DNA of 64,000 nucleotides, from NCBI RefSeq assembly GCF_036226365.1, contig NZ_CP108462.1, positions 372,001-436,000 of the forward strand, given 5' to 3'. The position numbers were made by a program, and so were the translations under genes. This stretch comes from Streptomyces sp. NBC_01262 (lineage in GTDB: Bacteria; Actinomycetota; Actinomycetes; Streptomycetales; Streptomycetaceae). A model generated the notes under the pieces. The model was not told the DNA's origin and did not search any database. It was given only the letters and a program-made list of their open reading frames with translations. Each line of letters opens with the position of its first letter. Position 1 is the first letter of the stretch. Shown in pieces: positions 7,351 to 15,998 of the stretch.

Positions 7351-7848
7351 ATGTCTTCGGCAATGGACGGGATCGGTCCCGAGTGGCAGGACCGGCTGCC
7401 CCATGTGCTCTGGCGAGCCCAACAGGCAGTACACCGGCACATCCAGACCGCACTCGACGGACTCGGCGTCACGGTGACCCAGCTCGGCCTCGCCGTCCAT
7501 CTCGACGAACTCGGCCTGGTATCCGCGTCCGACCTGTCGCGGCGCTTCCACATCACGCCGCAGAGCGTGACGACAGCGCTCGCCCAACTCGAACGCATCG
7601 GGTGGGTCCGACGGCTGCCGCACCCCGCGCACAAGCGCGTCATCCTCCACGAGCTCACCGAAACGGGCCTCGCGGGCGTCGCGGACGGCCGGGCGCGCAT
7701 GGCCGCGATCGACGGCGCCTTCACCGAGATCCTGGGCGACGAGGGCAGGGACGAGGTCGTCGGACGGCTCCGGACCCTGATCGTCGCACTGGAGGGGGAG
7801 GACCCCGCGTACGCGGGGATGTGGCCGGTGGCCCGCAGCACGTCGTGA
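7351..7848 (+). CDS. MarR-family transcriptional regulator
   Basis: The 165-residue protein begins at an ATG with GGAGG upstream. The winged helix is seen in SASDLSRRFHITPQSVTTALAQLE and in the wing RRLPHPAHKRVILHELTETG. It is divergent from the ligM1-metF1 unit and therefore its probable repressor, perhaps released by a methoxylated aromatic acid. This unit lacks the CTAGATCGATYTAG operator found at the other demethylase operons, so it appears to be under separate control. Confidence 0.88.
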   Translation: MSSAMDGIGPEWQDRLPHVLWRAQQAVHRHIQTALDGLGVTVTQLGLAVHLDELGLVSASDLSRRFHITPQSVTTALAQLERIGWVRRLPHPAHKRVILHELTETGLAGVADGRARMAAIDGAFTEILGDEGRDEVVGRLRTLIVALEGEDPAYAGMWPVARSTS

Positions 7849-7917
7849 GATGCGGCCGCGGCCCGCGCCTTGGAGGAGTCGGAGGGGGCCTCACCGGGCG
7901 CAAGTAAAGAGTGCGCC

Positions 7918-7972
7918 GCACGATTCTCGCCAAGCCGGGACCTTCGCTGTTAGCGTCGCTAGATCGATCTAG
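7918..7972 (+). promoter_or_regulatory. Promoter plus LacI-type operator of pabB (regulon site 1)
   Basis: A conserved block, GCACGATTCTCGCC (7918-7931), is followed by the -10-like TAGCGT (7951-7956) and, two bases later, the perfect palindrome CTAGATCGATCTAG (7959-7972). The same block, -10 and palindrome recur before 13821 and 18584. The central CG and 14-bp symmetry are typical of LacI-family operators; its place right after the -10 predicts repression. Confidence 0.75.
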
Positions 7973-8002
7973 TAACCGGCGCGGCGAGGAAAGGGCGCAC
8001 AC

Positions 8003-9040
8003 ATGGACCGGTTCGCCCCTCTGGCCCGCTTCGGCGGGCGCCTCGCCACCGGGCTCCTCGACGTCACCCGTGACCCCTCCGCGCTCGACTCCGAGGGATT
8101 CTGGGCCGTCGTCGCCGACTTCGAGGGAGCGGTGACCTGCGCCCGCTTCGCTGACGTACGGACAGTCCCCGAGCTCCCGTCCGAACCGTCGACGTGGCGC
8201 GGCCCGCGCCCCACGGACTGGTCCACCTCCCTCGATCGGGAGGCGTACAAGGCCGCCGTACGGCGCATACGCGAGCACATCGCAGCCGGTGAGGTCTACC
8301 AGGCGAACCTGTGCCGGGTCCTGTCGGCCCCGCTCACGGCCGAGGCCGACATCGAGGAGCTGTTCCACCTTCTGGCACGGCACAACCCGGCGCCGTACGC
8401 CGGACTGATCCGGCTTCCCCGGCATGGACTGGAGGTGGCCACGGCCTCCCCCGAGCTGTTTCTCCGCCGCGACGGCTCGGCCGTCGCATCCGGGCCGATC
8501 AAGGGCACCGGGCGCACCGAGGCGGACCTGCTCGAAAAGGACTACGCGGAGAACGTCATGATCGTGGACCTCGTCCGCAACGACCTCGGCCGCGTCTGCG
8601 TCCCCGGCACCGTGACCGTCCCCGACCTGTGCACCGTCGAGAAACACCCGGGGCTCGTCCACCTGGTCTCCACCGTGCGCGGAGAACTGAGAAACGACGC
8701 CGGCTGGCCCGGCCTGCTTTCCGCGGCTTTCCCACCCGGATCGGTCACGGGAGCCCCCAAGGGCAGAGCCCTCCAGATCATCGAGACGCTGGAGACCTTC
8801 CCCCGCGGCCCCTACTGCGGCGGCATCGGCTGGGTCGACGCCGACCGCCGGTCCGGTGAACTGGCCGTCGGCATCCGTACTTTCTGGATCGATCGCGGTG
8901 CGAACGTCCTGCGATTCGGCACCGGGGCAGGGATCACCTGGGACTCGGACCCCGAACGGGAATGGCAGGAAACGGAACTCAAGGCGGAACGACTCCTGGC
9001 CATAGCCTCCGCCGGACGGTACGTCATCCATTCGACGTAA
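8003..9040 (+). CDS. pabB: Aminodeoxychorismate synthase component I (PabB-like)
   Basis: The 345-residue chorismate-binding enzyme has GEVYQANLC (96-104), the diagnostic PIKGT motif at 165-169 with Lys167, and MIVDLVRNDLGR (186-197) and GSVTGAPK further on. A lysine in PIKGT marks 4-amino-4-deoxychorismate synthases, whereas anthranilate synthases have PIAGT. It would make the p-aminobenzoate precursor for folate. It is shorter than E. coli PabB, lacking much of the N-terminal part; no glutamine amidotransferase (PabA) or lyase (PabC) is encoded nearby, so those must come from elsewhere. It is preceded by operator site 1, shared with the O-demethylase operons, so folate synthesis appears co-induced with THF-using demethylation. 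Confidence 0.85.
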   Translation: MDRFAPLARFGGRLATGLLDVTRDPSALDSEGFWAVVADFEGAVTCARFADVRTVPELPSEPSTWRGPRPTDWSTSLDREAYKAAVRRIREHIAAGEVYQANLCRVLSAPLTAEADIEELFHLLARHNPAPYAGLIRLPRHGLEVATASPELFLRRDGSAVASGPIKGTGRTEADLLEKDYAENVMIVDLVRNDLGRVCVPGTVTVPDLCTVEKHPGLVHLVSTVRGELRNDAGWPGLLSAAFPPGSVTGAPKGRALQIIETLETFPRGPYCGGIGWVDADRRSGELAVGIRTFWIDRGANVLRFGTGAGITWDSDPEREWQETELKAERLLAIASAGRYVIHST

Positions 9041-9713
9041 TGGCGCTCCTGCCGGGGCAGAGGCCGGGGTCCCGGGCCGGGGTATCGCGCAGCGGGCGAG
9101 GCAGCCGTACGCGGTGCCGGAGGTGCGTCCCCGCCGCGCCCGGTTGAGGGCGCGGACACGCGTGCCGGGACGAGCGGGCTCCACGGCTTCCCCGCGCTCG
9201 GTGCAGACCTGCGGACGCGGCCGGTGCCAGACGCGCAATCTTAAGTTGTTGCCGAAGTGCTTCCGCGTACTTGCCGATGTGCACAGACTTTGCGCAATTA
9301 CAGGGAAACCGGTACGCGAGCTGGGCATTTGCGGCGGGCAGGGCTGACGGCGAAGTTCGTGAGCGCTGCCCGGAACATGGTGCAAACGCCGAGGAGCGGG
9401 CCGCCAAGAAGCTCGGCGCCATGGTGGAGCCGAGCCGGGAATCTTCTACTACCGGTCCACGCGATCCGAAGCAGCCCGCGGGGTTTGCGCACTACTGGCG
9501 GCACACGGGCGAGGAGGCTTCCGTGTCGCGACGAGGCCACGACCCACTCCTGCAGCCCGCTCACATGTGAGGTGCTGCCGCGGCTCACGGAGTGACAAGT
9601 CCCCGACCTCCCCCACTCGTACTCTCCCCCGCCCGGGCATCGACGCCGGGCGACCCACAGACAGGCGTCCGCGCCCACAGCGGTGCGGACTTTCGGCCAT
9701 GGAGGCATAAGCA
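9041..9713. other. 673-bp interval without a supported gene
   Basis: Both strands were read. Short frames (for example 9271-9570, 99 codons) have no ribosome binding site or recognisable domain. GCGCAAT appears twice (9233 and 9292). The promoter of the ABC transporter must be here, but no clear -35/-10 or copy of the CTAGATCGATYTAG operator was found. Confidence 0.5.
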
Positions 9714-10877
9714 ATGACGCTTATCAGAAGACGGTGGCTGGCCACCTGCGCGGCGCTCGCCGCGTCGGCGGTGCTGGCAGGATGCGGCGGCTCCAGCGGC
9801 AGCTCCGGCTCCGGCTCGTCGGGCAGTAGTGACAGCTCCGCAGCGGGTCTCGCCATGGCCAAGACGAAAGTCGCGAGCCTGCAGGCCGTCGCGAAGAGCT
9901 ACCCGCTCCCCACTGCGAGCGTCTCGGGTGCGGCGAAGTACAAGGGCCGCAAGGTGTACTACATCCCGCTGATCCAGCAGGTCCCCGCCTTCGTCGCCAC
10001 GGCCCAGTCGACGAAGGAGGCGCTCGCCAAGGCCGGCCTCACCCAGCAGGTGTGCGACGGTAAGGCCCAGCCGAGCGCGATGGCCTCGTGCGTCCAGCAG
10101 GCGATCGCGGCGGACGCGGCCGGGATCATCCTGGACGCGATCCCCTACGGCATGATCCAGAATGCCCTGGACGCCGCCAAGGCCAAGGGCATCCCGATCG
10201 TCATCGCGGACCAGAACGCCCCGACCGGCGCAGCCAACAGCAATCAGCTGTCCTACGTGGCGGGGGCGAGTGGTCAGCCGAGCGCGGTCGCCTGGTGGAT
10301 CATCGCCGACTCCAAGGGCAAGGCCAATCTGATCATCACGGAGAACGGCGACAACCCCACGTCGAAGAAGATGGTCACCGACTCGCTGCCGATCTACAAG
10401 AAGTACTGCCCCGGCTGCAAGGTCACGGTCAAGGTGATCACCGCCTCGACGCCCGCACTGCTGGCCTCCGGCGCGAGCTCCAACATCCTGGCCAACCCGA
10501 GCGCCGACTACTACTACACCGAGTTCGAGGACAGCCTCCAGGCCACCGCCCAGGGCATCCAGCAGTCGGGCCGTTCCTCCAGCATCTCGCTGTCCGTCGC
10601 GGCCGGTTCGGTGAACGGCCTGGGCATGCTGAAGGGCGATTCGGTCGTCAAGGCGGTCGTGGCCGCGGACCAGGTCTACTTCGGGTACGCCCTGACCGAC
10701 GAACTGCTGCGCATGATGACCAAGTCCGGGCCCGTCGACGAGGTCCAGCCCATGCGGTTGTTCACCAAGGACAACATCGGCAGCATCGAGGTGACGGCCG
10801 CGGCGCAGGCCTCGGGCGAGTGGTTCGGCGACTCCTCCTTCAAGGAGGGCTTCGCCAAGCTCTGGGGCACCCCGTGA
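9714..10877 (+). CDS. ABC transporter substrate-binding lipoprotein (ribose/CUT2 type)
   Basis: The 387-residue protein has a lipoprotein signal peptide with lipobox LAGC (Cys24) and a Ser/Gly linker to about residue 43. A type-I periplasmic-binding fold follows: VYYIPLIQQVPAF, then AADAAGIILDAIP and KGIPIVIADQNAP, as in RbsB-like proteins. GGAGG lies nine bases before the ATG. It heads a three-gene operon with a fused double ATPase and a permease. It binds the imported ligand outside the membrane. Homologues carry sugars, but placed between pabB and THF-demethylase genes the cargo may be a methoxylated sugar, phenolic glycoside or aromatic; sequence alone does not decide. Confidence 0.88.
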   Translation: MTLIRRRWLATCAALAASAVLAGCGGSSGSSGSGSSGSSDSSAAGLAMAKTKVASLQAVAKSYPLPTASVSGAAKYKGRKVYYIPLIQQVPAFVATAQSTKEALAKAGLTQQVCDGKAQPSAMASCVQQAIAADAAGIILDAIPYGMIQNALDAAKAKGIPIVIADQNAPTGAANSNQLSYVAGASGQPSAVAWWIIADSKGKANLIITENGDNPTSKKMVTDSLPIYKKYCPGCKVTVKVITASTPALLASGASSNILANPSADYYYTEFEDSLQATAQGIQQSGRSSSISLSVAAGSVNGLGMLKGDSVVKAVVAADQVYFGYALTDELLRMMTKSGPVDEVQPMRLFTKDNIGSIEVTAAAQASGEWFGDSSFKEGFAKLWGTP

Positions 10878-10906
10878 CGAAGCGGGGTGACGAAGGGGCG
10901 CGCACC

Positions 10907-12490
10907 GTGAACGCCGCTTCGCGGACCGGCCCGCCGGACCGGGCGCGCCACCATCGCCTGGACGTGGCGGGGCTGTCCAAGACATTCGGCTCGACCCGGG
11001 CGCTTCGCGAGGTCCGTCTGCAGGTCGCCCCCGGGGAACTGCACGGCCTGGTCGGGCAGAACGGGTGCGGGAAATCCACCCTGGTCAAGATCCTCACGGG
11101 TGTGTACACGCCCGATTCGGGGGCGTCCGTCGCGGTGGACGGGCTGCCTCTGGCCCTGCCGATCCGTCCGCTTCAGCAGCGTGAGGCGGGAGTCTCGGTC
11201 GTCCACCAGAACATCGGCCTGGTGGACGGCCTGACCGTGTGGGAGAACGTGCGGTTGGGGCACTACCGGGCCGGCAGGTTCTCGCGGCGGATCGACCGCC
11301 ACGCGGAACGGCAGGCGACCGAGCAGGTGCTGGCCCGGCTGGGCCGTCCTCTCGACGCCGGCCGGCAGGTCGGTCTCCTCTCGGCGGAGGACCGCGCCGT
11401 GATCGGCATCGCCCGGGCGGTGCAGGACCACCGCCCGGGGTCCGGGCTGATCATCTTCGACGAGTCGACACGGGCCCTCGGCAGGTCGGCGCGGGCCCGC
11501 TTCTTCGAGGTGGTCCGGTCGCTCGTCGACGAGGGCACCTCGGTCCTGCTCATCTCGCACCAGCTGGAGGAAGTCGTGCAGGTGACCGACCGGGTCACTG
11601 TTCTGCGCGACGGCACCGTGGTCGAGGCCGGCCTGCCCACGGGAGAGGTCGACGAGGCGGCGCTCACGCGCATCATGCTCGGACGCCACCTCGTCACCCA
11701 TGGCCGGGTCGAGAGCACGGTGAAGGACCAGGTCGTCGCCTCGGTCCGGGGCCTTGCGGTCGGCGCGGTGACCGGCCTCGACCTCGATGTCCGGCGCGGC
11801 GAGATCCTCGGGGTGACCGGCCTGCTCGGCTCGGGCTTCATCGAGACGGCCGAGGCGCTGGGAGGTGCGCTCAGGGCCGGCGCCGGCACGCTGTCGGTCA
11901 ACGGCCGTGATCTCGCGCTGGACCGGGTACGCGGCTCCACCGGGGAGTTCGTGGCCGCCGGGGTGGCGTTCGTACCCGAGCGCCGCCTGGAGGCGGGGGT
12001 GGCGGGCGAACTCTCGGTGGCCGACAACCTGACCCTGCCTCGCGTACGCAGCCGTGGCAGCCGGCTGCGGATCGGCGCCGGCTGGCAGACGCAGGAGACC
12101 GCCGCGATGATCGAGAAGCTCGACATCCGGCCGGCCGACCCGCATGCGCCGGTCCACACCCTCAGCGGCGGCAACCAGCAGAAGGTGCTGCTGGCCAAGT
12201 GGCTGGCCGGCGCACCGAACCTGCTCGTACTGCACGAACCGACGCAGGCCGTCGATGTCGGGGCCCGCCACGACATCATCGACGCGATCCGGGCCGCCGC
12301 GCGCGACGGCTGCGCAATCGTCATCGCCTCGATCGACCCCGCCGACCTCGCGGTGCTGTGCGACCGGGTGCTGGTGTTCCGCGACGGCCAGGTCGCCGAG
12401 GAGCTGCACGGCGAACTGGAACAGGACGCCATCGTGCACGCGGTCTTCGGCGACGACACAAGACCTCAAGGAAAGGGGTGGGTCGACTGA
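10907..12490 (+). CDS. ABC transporter ATP-binding protein, tandem NBDs (RbsA/MglA type)
   Basis: The 527-residue protein has two nucleotide-binding domains. NBD1 has Walker A GQNGCGKST (50-58), a VVHQNIGLVDG Q-loop and Walker B GLIIFDEST, with a degenerate signature (LLSAEDRAV). NBD2 has a degenerate Walker A (TGLLGSGFIETAE), a good LSGGNQQKV signature and LVLHEPTQAVDVGA, in which the usual Walker-B aspartate is His. Such asymmetry is common in this subfamily, but losing the signature in NBD1 and the Walker-B Asp in NBD2 is more than usual. The GTG at 10907 follows AAGGGG; an upstream GTG at 10874, overlapping the lipoprotein stop as GTGA, is the alternative. Confidence 0.87.
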   Translation: MNAASRTGPPDRARHHRLDVAGLSKTFGSTRALREVRLQVAPGELHGLVGQNGCGKSTLVKILTGVYTPDSGASVAVDGLPLALPIRPLQQREAGVSVVHQNIGLVDGLTVWENVRLGHYRAGRFSRRIDRHAERQATEQVLARLGRPLDAGRQVGLLSAEDRAVIGIARAVQDHRPGSGLIIFDESTRALGRSARARFFEVVRSLVDEGTSVLLISHQLEEVVQVTDRVTVLRDGTVVEAGLPTGEVDEAALTRIMLGRHLVTHGRVESTVKDQVVASVRGLAVGAVTGLDLDVRRGEILGVTGLLGSGFIETAEALGGALRAGAGTLSVNGRDLALDRVRGSTGEFVAAGVAFVPERRLEAGVAGELSVADNLTLPRVRSRGSRLRIGAGWQTQETAAMIEKLDIRPADPHAPVHTLSGGNQQKVLLAKWLAGAPNLLVLHEPTQAVDVGARHDIIDAIRAAARDGCAIVIASIDPADLAVLCDRVLVFRDGQVAEELHGELEQDAIVHAVFGDDTRPQGKGWVD

Positions 12491-13545
12491 TGGACGTCAC
12501 CCGCCAGGAAGATCTCGACAACCCGCCGACCACACCGGCCACGCCTCAGGAGGCGCAGGTAGCGCAGGAGGCGCACTCCGGGAAACCGGCCTCGGTCCCG
12601 GCCCGCGCCGGGCGGTTCGCGTCGCGTTACGCGGTGATCGGTGTCTGGGTCGCCATGATCGGCGTGTACGCCGTCGCGGAGCCAGGGCTGTTCCTGACCA
12701 AGGGAACCTTCCAGACGATCTTCGGCTCCCAGCAGGCGCTGGTGTTCCTCACCATGGCCCTGCTCTGCACCGTCAGCGTCGGGGAGTTCGTGGACCTGTC
12801 CGTCCCCGCGGTCTTCGGCTTCTCCGCCACGATCCTGCCCGTACTGGTGGTGGAGCATGGGTGGGGGGTATGGCCGGCGGCGGCCGTCGCCGTCCTGGGC
12901 GCACTGGTGGTCGGTGTGATCAACGGTCTGCTCGTCGTCGTGGTCGGGGTGAACACCATCGTGGTGACGCTGGGAATGAGCACCTTCCTCGGCGGCATCA
13001 GCCTGTGGATGTCACACCTCAACACGGTGAGCGGCCTGCCGACCGGATTCAGCAGGATCGCGTTGTACTCCGTGGCGGGCCTACCGATCTCCTTCTACTA
13101 CGGCGTGGTGCTGGTGGGCGGCTTCACCTACCTGCTCGCGTTCACGCCGCTGGGCCGCCACATCCGCTTCGTCGGGGCCAACCGAGAGGTCAGCCGGCTC
13201 TCCGGCATCCGCGTCAACCGGATCCGCTTCGGCTCCTTCGTCGCCTCCGGCGCCCTGTCCGGCGTCGGCGCGGTCATCACCGTCGCGGCCCTGGGCGGCT
13301 ACAACCCCACCACGTCCGACGCCTTGCTCCTGCCGACCTTCGCCTCGGTCTTCCTCGGCACCGCGGTCATCGAGCCCGGCCGCTTCAACCCCATCGGCAC
13401 CCTCGTCGGCATCTACTTCCTGGAGACCGGGATCCTCGGGCTCCAGTTGCTCGGCCTGGAAGCGTGGGTCTCCTCGGTCTTCTACGGCGGCGTCCTGGTA
13501 GCAGCCGTCACCGTCTCGACGTTGCTGCGCCGCCGAAGCCCCTGA
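12490..13545 (+). CDS. ABC transporter permease (ribose/CUT2 type)
   Basis: The 351-residue membrane protein starts at an ATG overlapping the ATPase stop (TGATG) with AAGGAAAGGGG upstream. After a polar 45-residue N-terminus there are about nine to ten hydrophobic segments. The EAA-like contact loop lies near VGANREVSRLSGIRVNRIRFGSF (a central cytoplasmic loop), matching RbsC-like BPD_transp_2 permeases. It forms the channel for the substrate captured by the lipoprotein encoded at 9714. A strong hairpin follows at 13562-13592. Confidence 0.9.
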   Translation: MDVTRQEDLDNPPTTPATPQEAQVAQEAHSGKPASVPARAGRFASRYAVIGVWVAMIGVYAVAEPGLFLTKGTFQTIFGSQQALVFLTMALLCTVSVGEFVDLSVPAVFGFSATILPVLVVEHGWGVWPAAAVAVLGALVVGVINGLLVVVVGVNTIVVTLGMSTFLGGISLWMSHLNTVSGLPTGFSRIALYSVAGLPISFYYGVVLVGGFTYLLAFTPLGRHIRFVGANREVSRLSGIRVNRIRFGSFVASGALSGVGAVITVAALGGYNPTTSDALLLPTFASVFLGTAVIEPGRFNPIGTLVGIYFLETGILGLQLLGLEAWVSSVFYGGVLVAAVTVSTLLRRRSP

Positions 13546-13561
13546 CCGGCTCGCCGCACCA

Positions 13562-13592
13562 CCGCCGGGCGGGAGACCCCGCCGCCCGGCGG
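13562..13592 (+). terminator. Rho-independent-type hairpin after the ABC operon
   Basis: CCGCCGGGCGG (13562-13572) pairs exactly with CCGCCCGGCGG (13582-13592) around a 9-nt loop, 17 bp after the permease stop. There is no U-run, as is usual for actinomycete terminators. Confidence 0.6.
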
Positions 13593-13684
13593 TACAGGCC
13601 CGTACGCGGATTCACGGCCGGCCGTCCTGCAGCCGCGCTCAAATTTTCCGCTTCCGGGCTCTCGTGACCACCGGCCGCTTCTGT

Positions 13685-13708
13685 TAGCCTCCCGCTAGAT
13701 CGATTTAG
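13685..13708 (+). promoter_or_regulatory. Promoter plus LacI-type operator of the LysR-MBL-ligM2 operon (site 2)
   Basis: CTTCTGTTAGCCTCCCG, with the -10-like TAGCCT (13685-13690), is followed by the near-palindrome CTAGATCGATTTAG (13695-13708). Spacing and flanks match sites 1 and 3a. The operon starts at 13821. Confidence 0.72.
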
Positions 13709-13820
13709 CACACGTTGCGAGTTCAGGGACGCGGCCCCACTGAAGGCAGCTCCGCTCGCACCATCCCGTGTCGACGCGCTCCGGAGGGACACCGGTGGGC
13801 GTCGACGACCGGAGGAATCC

Positions 13821-14771
13821 ATGGACCGCCTGCTTCTCATGCGCAGCTTCGTCACCGTCGCCAACCTCGGCAGTTTCAGCGGGGCGGCCAAGGCGCTGAG
13901 CTCATCGGGATCGCTGGTCTCACGCCACGTCGCGGAACTGGAACGGCAGGTCGGTGTCCGCCTGGTCAACCGCACGGCCCGTTCGGTGAGTCTCACCGAG
14001 CCGGGTCTGCGCTACGCCGAGTTCGCCACCCGCATACTCGGGGAGATCGAGGCGGAGGACGCCGGCATCGCGCACCTGCACGACCGGGCCGAGGGCGCGC
14101 TCAACATCATCTCCCCCAAGTGGATCGGCAGCCTCGATCTCGGCGATGCCATCGCCGCCTTCTCCGCCGCCCATCCGAAAATCCTTGTGCGGTTCGAACT
14201 CGGCGGGATGTCCGACCGGACCTACGATTTCATCGACGGCGGATTCGATGTCGCGTTCCACACCCGGGACCTGCGGGATTCCAGCGTCCGCCTGAGGAAG
14301 ATCGCCTCCCTCCCCTTCGTTCTGTGTGCGTCGAAGAGGTACATCGACCGGAGCTGCCCCCTCACCCGTCCGAACGATCTGGCGGCACACGACTGCCTGA
14401 TGCACGTCAACGACTCGGTCTGGCGCATCGGGCACGGGCATGCCAGCACCCTGCACAAGATCCGCAACGTCGCCTTCTCGTCCAACTCCTACATCGCGCT
14501 GCAGAAAGCCGCTGTCCACGGCCGTGGCATCGCCCTGCTGCCGCAGCGGTCCGCCTACGACGACCTCGTCTCCGGCGCGCTGCAGGTCCTGCTTCCCGAG
14601 CTGGCGGTGCCCGACCGCCCGCTCTACGCGATCTACGGGCCCGGGCAGAACACCTCGCGGAAGATCACCGTTTTCCTGGACTTCCTGACCCAGTGGTTCG
14701 TGGAGAATCCCATTCCCACCCTCGTGCGGACAGCAAAGGGGCTGCCTCATCATGTGCGAATCGATGTCTGA
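13821..14771 (+). CDS. LysR-family transcriptional regulator
   Basis: The 316-residue protein has an N-terminal LysR helix-turn-helix (MRSFVTVANLGSFSGAAKAL and SLVSRHVAELERQVGVRLVNR, residues 7-55) and a C-terminal effector-binding domain (LNIISPKW, FDVAFHTRDL, GIALLPQRSAYDDL). It is the first gene of an operon with an MBL-fold enzyme and a LigM-like demethylase, and is preceded by operator site 2. A LysR gene inside the operon under a LacI-type operator suggests two-layer control: a pathway aromatic may be the LysR effector. GGAGG lies just before the ATG. Confidence 0.9.
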   Translation: MDRLLLMRSFVTVANLGSFSGAAKALSSSGSLVSRHVAELERQVGVRLVNRTARSVSLTEPGLRYAEFATRILGEIEAEDAGIAHLHDRAEGALNIISPKWIGSLDLGDAIAAFSAAHPKILVRFELGGMSDRTYDFIDGGFDVAFHTRDLRDSSVRLRKIASLPFVLCASKRYIDRSCPLTRPNDLAAHDCLMHVNDSVWRIGHGHASTLHKIRNVAFSSNSYIALQKAAVHGRGIALLPQRSAYDDLVSGALQVLLPELAVPDRPLYAIYGPGQNTSRKITVFLDFLTQWFVENPIPTLVRTAKGLPHHVRIDV

Positions 14772-15939
14772 ACCGACGTCCGAATCGACGTCCGAATCGA
14801 CGTGCGCGTCCACCTGTGCCGGGACCGGGACGTCGTGGCACGAAACGGAGAAGACGTCACGCCGAAGGATTCTGGGCGCGATGGCCGCGATCGCCGTACC
14901 CCTGCTCGGCGCCGCTCCGGCAGCCGCGGCCGCGACGGCGCGGTCCTCCGGCCCGGGTCCGTCCCTGACTCTGCTGGGTACCAACGGCGGACCGCCGCCG
15001 CTGGCGGACCGGTACGGCATCTCGTCGGCGCTGGTGGTGAACGGCAGGACCTACGTCGTCGACTGCGGGCGGGGAGCCGTGACCCAGTACATGCGCGCCG
15101 GCCTGTCCCTGCCGTCACTGGCCGGGATCTTCCTGACCCACCTGCACGCCGACCACATCGTCGACTACTACGCGTTCCCGCTGCTGTCGGCGGGCGCCCC
15201 GGGAGCCCAGGGGTTCCAGAACCCGGTCGACGTCTACGGCCCCGGTCCCGCAGGTATCGCCTCCACCGTCAGCGGCACCCCCGGACCAACCCCGGGCACC
15301 GTCGAGATGACCAGGCTCGCCGGTCAGGCGTACGCCGCCTCCCCCACCTTCTTCATGACCGAGCGGGCGGGCATCGACCCGGCCACGCTGCTGAAGGTCC
15401 ACGACGTAGTGCCGCCGTCCGGCGCCGGCGCCTCGGCGGCGAACACCGCACCGGCGATGGCGCCCTTCACGGTCATGGAGAACGAGGACGTGAAGGTCAC
15501 CGCCGTCCTGGTCCCGCACGGCGCGGTTTTTCCCGCGTACGCCTACCGTTTCGACACCGACCACGGCAGTGTCGTCTTCTCCGGGGACACGGCGCTGACC
15601 CCGAACATCGTGACGCTCGCACGTGACGCGGATGTCCTGGTGCACGAGGCGATATACCCCGACGGACTGGCGAGCCTGGGGCTTCCACAGGCGCTGCTCG
15701 ACCACATCAGGACCGTGCACACCGATGTGGCAGACCTCGGCAGGATCGCGGCCGAAGCGGGCGCGGGGACGGTGGTCGCCAGCCACCTCGGACCGGGGCA
15801 GCGAGACGTGGTCTCCGACGCGAAGTGGCGACGACTGCTCCACGACAGTGCGCGCCGGGCGGACTTCGGCGGCTCGATGGTCCTGGGCACCGACTTGATG
15901 CGACATGCCGTACGGCCCGGCCGGTCCCAGCGGCGCTGA
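14752..15939 (+). CDS. Exported MBL-fold metallo-hydrolase (Tat signal)
   Basis: The 395-residue protein carries THLHADH (the HxHxDH zinc motif), SGDTAL and ASHLGPGQ, as in the RNase Z/arylsulfatase-like branch of metallo-beta-lactamase enzymes. Residues 36-61 look like a twin-arginine signal (SRRRILG followed by a hydrophobic Ala-rich segment), so the folded metalloenzyme is probably exported. The N-terminus before it is unusual: four 12-bp tandem units (14758-14805) encode an ESMS/EPTS/ESTS/ESTC series. The start overlaps the LysR gene by 20 bp; ATG 14764 is an alternative. It may hydrolyse an ester, sulfate or lactone to release the demethylase substrate; this is an inference from position only. 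Confidence 0.8.
   Translation: MCESMSEPTSESTSESTCASTCAGTGTSWHETEKTSRRRILGAMAAIAVPLLGAAPAAAAATARSSGPGPSLTLLGTNGGPPPLADRYGISSALVVNGRTYVVDCGRGAVTQYMRAGLSLPSLAGIFLTHLHADHIVDYYAFPLLSAGAPGAQGFQNPVDVYGPGPAGIASTVSGTPGPTPGTVEMTRLAGQAYAASPTFFMTERAGIDPATLLKVHDVVPPSGAGASAANTAPAMAPFTVMENEDVKVTAVLVPHGAVFPAYAYRFDTDHGSVVFSGDTALTPNIVTLARDADVLVHEAIYPDGLASLGLPQALLDHIRTVHTDVADLGRIAAEAGAGTVVASHLGPGQRDVVSDAKWRRLLHDSARRADFGGSMVLGTDLMRHAVRPGRSQRR
14758..14805 (+). repeat. Four 12-bp tandem repeats inside the MBL gene 5' end
   Basis: Units of the form GAATCGACGTCC are repeated four times in frame with small changes, encoding E-S/P-T/M-S/C. The repeat straddles the stop codon of the LysR gene. Confidence 0.7.
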
Positions 15940-15998
15940 GCCGTGCGCAGTCGGGTAGCGCGGCCGTAACCAACCGCTTCACAGAGTTGGAGTTTGGA

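Noticed and set aside
9271..9570. 99-codon frame in the gap before the ABC operon
   Set aside because: No ribosome site, no family resemblance, and amino-acid use unlike the neighbours.
9600..9713. Possible regulon operator before the ABC binding protein
   Set aside because: I looked for CTAGATCGATYTAG or close forms and found none, so the transporter was not placed in the LacI regulon.
10676..12469. Long leftward open frame opposite the ABC ATPase
   Set aside because: The opposite strand encodes two NBDs with ABC motifs (Walker A in NBD1, the LSGGNQQKV signature in NBD2); this frame has no domain.
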